Of a stretch of 64,000 nucleotides of DNA, positions 60,438 to 64,000 are shown one piece after another. A program made the translations under genes and the position numbers. The notes under the pieces were generated by a model. That model had not been told where the DNA came from and did no database searches. It worked only from the letters and a program-made list of their open reading frames with translations. Where the stretch lies: positions 1 through 64,000 of the forward strand of contig CAZKBP010000022.1 of assembly GCA_964551015.1 (NCBI GenBank), in the 5' to 3' direction. The stretch's first letter is position 1. Every line of letters begins with the position of its first letter. The DNA is from CAZKBP01 sp964551015. GTDB lineage: Bacteria > Bacteroidota > Bacteroidia > Cytophagales > Microscillaceae.

Positions 60438-63260
60438 TTAATTCAAGAATTGATCAAAGGTAAAAGAGACAAAATAAATCCCTCCGATGCGTGGATTACC
60501 AAAACTGGTTTGATAATAATTGTTCAGTAAGTTCTGCGCTCCTACTTTGACAATCGTTTTGAGTGATTTGATTTTGTAGCTGACCTGAGCATCAACGGTG
60601 TGGAAGCTACTGATATCTCCGGTTCCGAAGGCAGATTCCCATAGGAAGCTATCTTGCCAACGCCAAACTATGCTGAAACCTAAGTTATCAACCACTTCGC
60701 GGTTGCTAAAACGTAGGTTGGTGCGCCACTTGGGCGTATTAAATTGAACTTGGGCATCTCCAATATCTCCTATTTCATCAATATCATCAAAGTAAACGTT
60801 TCCACCCAATTTAAAGCCTTTGGGTAGTTGGTAATCCAAACTCAGCCCCCAACCGTAGCTTTTTACGTCGCCTCGTGCATTGATCGGATAAGAGAAAGTA
60901 ACCTGCTCGGCTGACAAACCAGCCGCCGCCGGATCTAAGATTTCTAGTAAACCCTGTTGGGTACTCGGAGAGGTCGGATTGCTCAAATCGATGGGAGTTA
61001 CGGATTGTCTGACCACTTGATTTCCTAATAAGAAGTCCTTGAAAATACTATAGTAACCATAGACATCTATGTATAATTTATTGCCCAGCAAGGTCTTGTA
61101 TCCTAATTCGTAAGTAAGTACACGTTCGGGCTTGAATTCATCTACTTCTACGGGTTGCAATTGGCTTAAATCACCCGTGGCCGCAAAAGCAGCCAGCGTG
61201 CTCGGCTCGAAGGCAGGATTCTGCTGAAAGCTATCTGTGAAGCGAGGTAGACCACCGATCAAAGTAGCAAAACCCGGAATGGGGAGATTAATGAACTGAT
61301 TTTGTGTGGTAGGGAAGCGGAAAGCTGTTTGTACCGAAAAGCGAAGATTATGATTTCGCTCTGCCCCAGCGGAGTAAACAATGGCTCCTCTGGGCGTAAC
61401 ACGTCCGTCAAAGTTTTCATTCTTATCAAATCGGCTAGAAGCAGTTAGTTTCAGGCGATTGTTGAAAATGCTTTTACTCAGTTGCGTGTAGAAGCCAAAT
61501 TCATTGATAAAGATCGCTCCGGTTTCTTCTTCGGCATCATCAAAGAGCGTTCCTTCGGAGCGTAGTTCGAATAAGCGATAGTTACCGCCCACGATGATCT
61601 CCAGCACACTGGGGTCAATCACTTCACTAAAATTATACATCGCCTCGAAGGTGTAGAGGTTACTTTTGTCTGTAAAAAGTGCCCCACCTGCATTGATAGG
61701 AAGTACTTCTAGGCTATCGGCGGCACGGTTAAATTCAGCTGAACCGGGCTCGAGCCTTCCTACATCGGCGACTTGGCGAGCAATGATATGTGCCTGAGCT
61801 TCGCTTGCACCGCCCAAGGCAGCTTGTGCGAAGGCACCCGTGTATTCTCCAAACCATTGGCTATCCGATTTCCAAACTCGATTGAGGTTGACCCCCAAGT
61901 TGACGGCGTCATAAGAATCTCCAGAGCGTTCCTGAGTAGTCCAGAAGCGGGCAAAAAAGTTGGAACCTCGGGCTTCCAGTTTCGCTTGGGTGAGTTTGAA
62001 ATTAGACAGTGAGTTACGGCTGTTCGCGGTATAGACCGTAGTACCAAAGCCATAATTGACTTGCCCGATTAGCTCTACGTTTTCGCTGACTCGGTAGTGT
62101 AGCGAAGCATTTAACTTCAAACTTCTCGAGTCATAGTCTACTAACTCTTCATCTGAATAGCCTGTGCGGCTTACTCTGGTGTCAGGAATCAAGGCACTGG
62201 TTCCGGGTGGCAATACTCCTAGACCTTCTAGTGATTGCGCAACGGCATTGAGAGAGGCGGCTACTTCATCTCCGTAGATATTGACCCCATCGTAGCCCGG
62301 ATTGGGATTGGTCAGGCGATTACGATCAAAATTGGCAGGATTGTCAATGTCGCTACGGTCGCGAAAATCATCGGCTTGCCAGTCTTCGGCATCCAAGAAG
62401 CTCACATTTACCTTAAAAGCAAAGCGATCATTAAAAGCCTTGGCGTAGCGGAAGCCTACATCATAAAAAGGTTGGGCATCAATCGCGCGGTCATTGATAT
62501 GGTTGACGCCTCCTTTGACATAGGCACTGAATCCTTGATACTCGAAAGGGCTTTTACTAGTCATCAACAAAGCTCCGTTAGTTCCGCCCGATCCATACAG
62601 CGCGGAGGAAGCACCCGGTAGTAGTTCTACACTCTCGAGGTCTAGCTCGGAGATACCCACCACGTTCCCCGCGGAGAAATTCAGTCCGGGAGCAGCATTG
62701 TCAATCCCATCAATCAATTGATTGAGGCGTACGTTTCCGTTGGAGCTAAAACCACGCGTCGTAACCGAGGTAAAAGTGAGGCTTTGTTTGGAAATATCTA
62801 CTCCTTTCAAGTTCTTGATATTATCATAAAAACTCGCCCCGGGCGATTGCTGAATGGAGAGAATATCCATTTTTTCAATCGTTACTGGTGATTGTAGCAC
62901 ACTTTCTTCTACTCTAGAAGCAGAAACTACCACTTCTTGTCCTTGGATGGTTTGTTCTTCCAGTTGAATTTGTATGCCGGATTGATTACCCGTAACTTCA
63001 ATTTGTTGGCCTAGATAACCAATACTGGAAATGACCAAGGTGAAAGGGGGAGGGGTGGAAGTGCTCAGACTAAAATTTCCATCGGCATCAGTAATAGTAC
63101 CCACCACTTTTCCTTGGATAGCGATGTTTACACCAATGAGTCCTTCTCCGGTTTCGGAATCAGTCACCTGACCGGAGACAGTAGTCTGGGCAATTGCCTC
63201 AAAATGACCTAATAGCCATAGAAAGCTGGCTAAAACAAATAGAGATAAAAGTTTTTTCAT
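60438..63260 (-). CDS. TonB-dependent outer-membrane receptor (second paralog)
   Basis: 940 residues, same architecture as its neighbour: signal peptide (cleaved after AIAQ), CarboxypepD_reg-like domain (VSGQVTDSETGEGLIGVNIA), plug (VEESVLQSPVTIEKMD, TTRGFSSNGNVRLNQLIDGID, VELLPGASSALYGSGGTNGALLM), and a beta-barrel ending in FVSFTFDQFLN. The plug regions of the two paralogs are very similar, while the barrel loops diverge, as expected for receptors with different ligands. It has its own upstream element and a terminator. Ligand unknown. Confidence 0.95.
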   Translation of the reverse strand: MKKLLSLFVLASFLWLLGHFEAIAQTTVSGQVTDSETGEGLIGVNIAIQGKVVGTITDADGNFSLSTSTPPPFTLVISSIGYLGQQIEVTGNQSGIQIQLEEQTIQGQEVVVSASRVEESVLQSPVTIEKMDILSIQQSPGASFYDNIKNLKGVDISKQSLTFTSVTTRGFSSNGNVRLNQLIDGIDNAAPGLNFSAGNVVGISELDLESVELLPGASSALYGSGGTNGALLMTSKSPFEYQGFSAYVKGGVNHINDRAIDAQPFYDVGFRYAKAFNDRFAFKVNVSFLDAEDWQADDFRDRSDIDNPANFDRNRLTNPNPGYDGVNIYGDEVAASLNAVAQSLEGLGVLPPGTSALIPDTRVSRTGYSDEELVDYDSRSLKLNASLHYRVSENVELIGQVNYGFGTTVYTANSRNSLSNFKLTQAKLEARGSNFFARFWTTQERSGDSYDAVNLGVNLNRVWKSDSQWFGEYTGAFAQAALGGASEAQAHIIARQVADVGRLEPGSAEFNRAADSLEVLPINAGGALFTDKSNLYTFEAMYNFSEVIDPSVLEIIVGGNYRLFELRSEGTLFDDAEEETGAIFINEFGFYTQLSKSIFNNRLKLTASSRFDKNENFDGRVTPRGAIVYSAGAERNHNLRFSVQTAFRFPTTQNQFINLPIPGFATLIGGLPRFTDSFQQNPAFEPSTLAAFAATGDLSQLQPVEVDEFKPERVLTYELGYKTLLGNKLYIDVYGYYSIFKDFLLGNQVVRQSVTPIDLSNPTSPSTQQGLLEILDPAAAGLSAEQVTFSYPINARGDVKSYGWGLSLDYQLPKGFKLGGNVYFDDIDEIGDIGDAQVQFNTPKWRTNLRFSNREVVDNLGFSIVWRWQDSFLWESAFGTGDISSFHTVDAQVSYKIKSLKTIVKVGAQNLLNNYYQTSFGNPRIGGIYFVSFTFDQFLN

Positions 63261-63310
63261 GAATTAATTTTTTTTGTGAGAGTCTATGGATTAAAAAATA
63301 AAAATCAGGG

Positions 63311-63319
63311 CTAAATATA
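63311..63319 (-). promoter_or_regulatory. Candidate promoter element of the second TonB-receptor gene
   Basis: TATATTTAG on the minus strand, 50 bases before the ATG, identical to the element upstream of the first receptor gene. Confidence 0.4.
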
Positions 63320-63765
63320 CATGATATATAACGATTTTTAACCTCTTACTAAAAAACATGAGAAAAGTACAATATATTGAATGGAGAAGCTGGAGAAGCA
63401 GAGCGTTTGCCTTTAAAAAGTTAGCAATAATTGAGCCTTCACTTGGCATTAAAAATACTTCCGCACCCGTCTTCGCTTTTCGCTTTGCTTCAATTTTAGC
63501 TGTGTTTTTTATGTATGAGCTTATCTCGAGGAGGATTCAGACATCAAAGATTGCCTTGGTATTTGCTCTGAATTAGCTTGGTAATCAGGGCCTACTGCTA
63601 TTGGTTATTTCAAGAGAGGGAGAGAAAGTTTAACTTGGAAAAAGTATATTTTCGGGAATACTTGTTCAAGTGGAGAATATTTTAAAATTTAGCATCCACA
63701 GACTCGCAATTTGCCTAGTTATTGTTTTATAGATCAGCATTCAGGTATTACATCAATTAATCAAC
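63320..63765. other. Intergenic stretch without a clear gene
   Basis: About 450 bases between divergent genes. A 72-codon frame from 63358 is present but lacks protein-like composition. No terminator or strong promoter match was found for the rightward gene at 63766. Confidence 0.4.
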
Positions 63766-64000
63766 ATGGCTTTTAGAAAATTTTTCTGCACAACTATTCT
63801 TCTGATTTTATGGATTGGGATTCGTGAAGCAGCTCAGGCTCAGGAGGCTAGCAGTATACAGACTTCCAGTTTGGGTTCTGCCTTTGCCATTGATTTATCC
63901 CACCCAGGTAGCGCTACCAAGGCGCATCACTTAGATCAGTTATTTCAGCGTCTTTATCAAGAGAATCAATTCAATGGAACCGTGGCCATACTTCACGAGG
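63766..64000 (+). CDS. Secreted serine hydrolase (beta-lactamase family), 5' part
   Basis: The frame is open from the ATG at 63766 to the end of the window (78 codons). Residues about 1-26 are a signal peptide (basic start, core TILLILWIG, cleavage after AQAQ). The visible remainder ends with LDQLFQRLYQENQFNGTVAIL, the usual beginning of class C beta-lactamase-like serine hydrolases (GxVAVLxxG), whose SxxK motif would lie just beyond the window. Truncated by the window edge, so assignment rests on the N-terminus only. Confidence 0.6.
   Translation, partial: MAFRKFFCTTILLILWIGIREAAQAQEASSIQTSSLGSAFAIDLSHPGSATKAHHLDQLFQRLYQENQFNGTVAILHE

Noticed and set aside
57292..63260. Polysaccharide-utilisation locus (SusC/SusD)
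   Set aside because: Both receptors lack an adjacent SusD-like gene, glycosidases or a regulator, and they resemble non-SusC TonB receptors.
63358..63576. 72-codon rightward frame upstream of the truncated serine hydrolase
   Set aside because: No signal, domain or convincing composition; it lies in a divergent promoter gap and could be chance.
1..64000. CRISPR arrays, rRNA operon, insertion sequences or prophage
   Set aside because: No regularly spaced repeats, rRNA segments, transposase or phage structural genes were seen on either strand.

Overview
The window looks like a chromosomal segment from a member of the Bacteroidota, most probably of the Cytophagales/Cytophagia type; this is inferred from gene content, not from a marker search. 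Supporting features are a BshA bacillithiol-pathway glycosyltransferase, a menaquinone methyltransferase followed directly by a PorT-like type IX secretion (T9SS) protein, two secreted proteins ending in T9SS sorting domains, two TonB receptors with N-terminal carboxypeptidase-regulatory-like domains, a purH-mreBCD-mrdA-rodA order, and several promoters matching the Bacteroidota pattern TTG / TAnnTTTG. Shine-Dalgarno sites are largely absent. No insertion sequence, integrase, prophage or CRISPR array was seen.

Left part (1-24.7 kb): an acetyltransferase, a secreted protein of unknown function, tRNA-Gly(GCC) and tRNA-Leu(UAA) separated by an intrinsic terminator, a GAF histidine kinase, bshA converging on a small lipoprotein gene, gpmI, a TPR protein, and an NtrC-type regulator/NtrY-type kinase pair divergent from a MacA-like adaptor and an ABC ATPase that has no permease gene beside it. 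A Uma2-family protein with a palindrome upstream, menG-porT, a short-chain dehydrogenase, an alpha/beta hydrolase, a secreted PQQ-type sugar dehydrogenase, a phytase-like lipoprotein and a metallophosphoesterase with a CBM9-like tail follow.

Middle (24.7-46.4 kb): a multi-PAS histidine kinase; two tandem Do/DegQ periplasmic proteases with a small membrane ORF between them; an MDR oxidoreductase; a membrane-anchored unknown; then the most unusual locus, 33.8-36.7 kb. There a leaderless LysM protein ending in a C39-like cysteine peptidase domain is followed 1 base after its stop by an AT-rich lipoprotein gene. The pair has the form of a polymorphic toxin and its immunity lipoprotein and is bounded by strong inverted repeats. 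Next come a lipoprotein, an M50 peptidase fused to a TPR-like region, aconitase, a secreted trypsin-like protease with a T9SS domain, pgeF and an ankyrin protein.

Right part (46.4-64 kb): a long leftward cluster (DUF2520 protein, D-amino-acid-oxidase-like protein, UbiA prenyltransferase, purN, purH, mreB, mreC, mreD, mrdA, rodA) joins purine synthesis to the cell-elongation machinery. Two paralogous TonB-dependent receptors, each apparently with its own promoter, follow. The window ends inside a secreted serine-hydrolase (beta-lactamase-like) gene. Apart from the 33.8-36.7 kb module most of the window is ordinary core genome. Many gene starts were moved inward from upstream TTG/GTG codons to an ATG that fits the family or restores a signal peptide.
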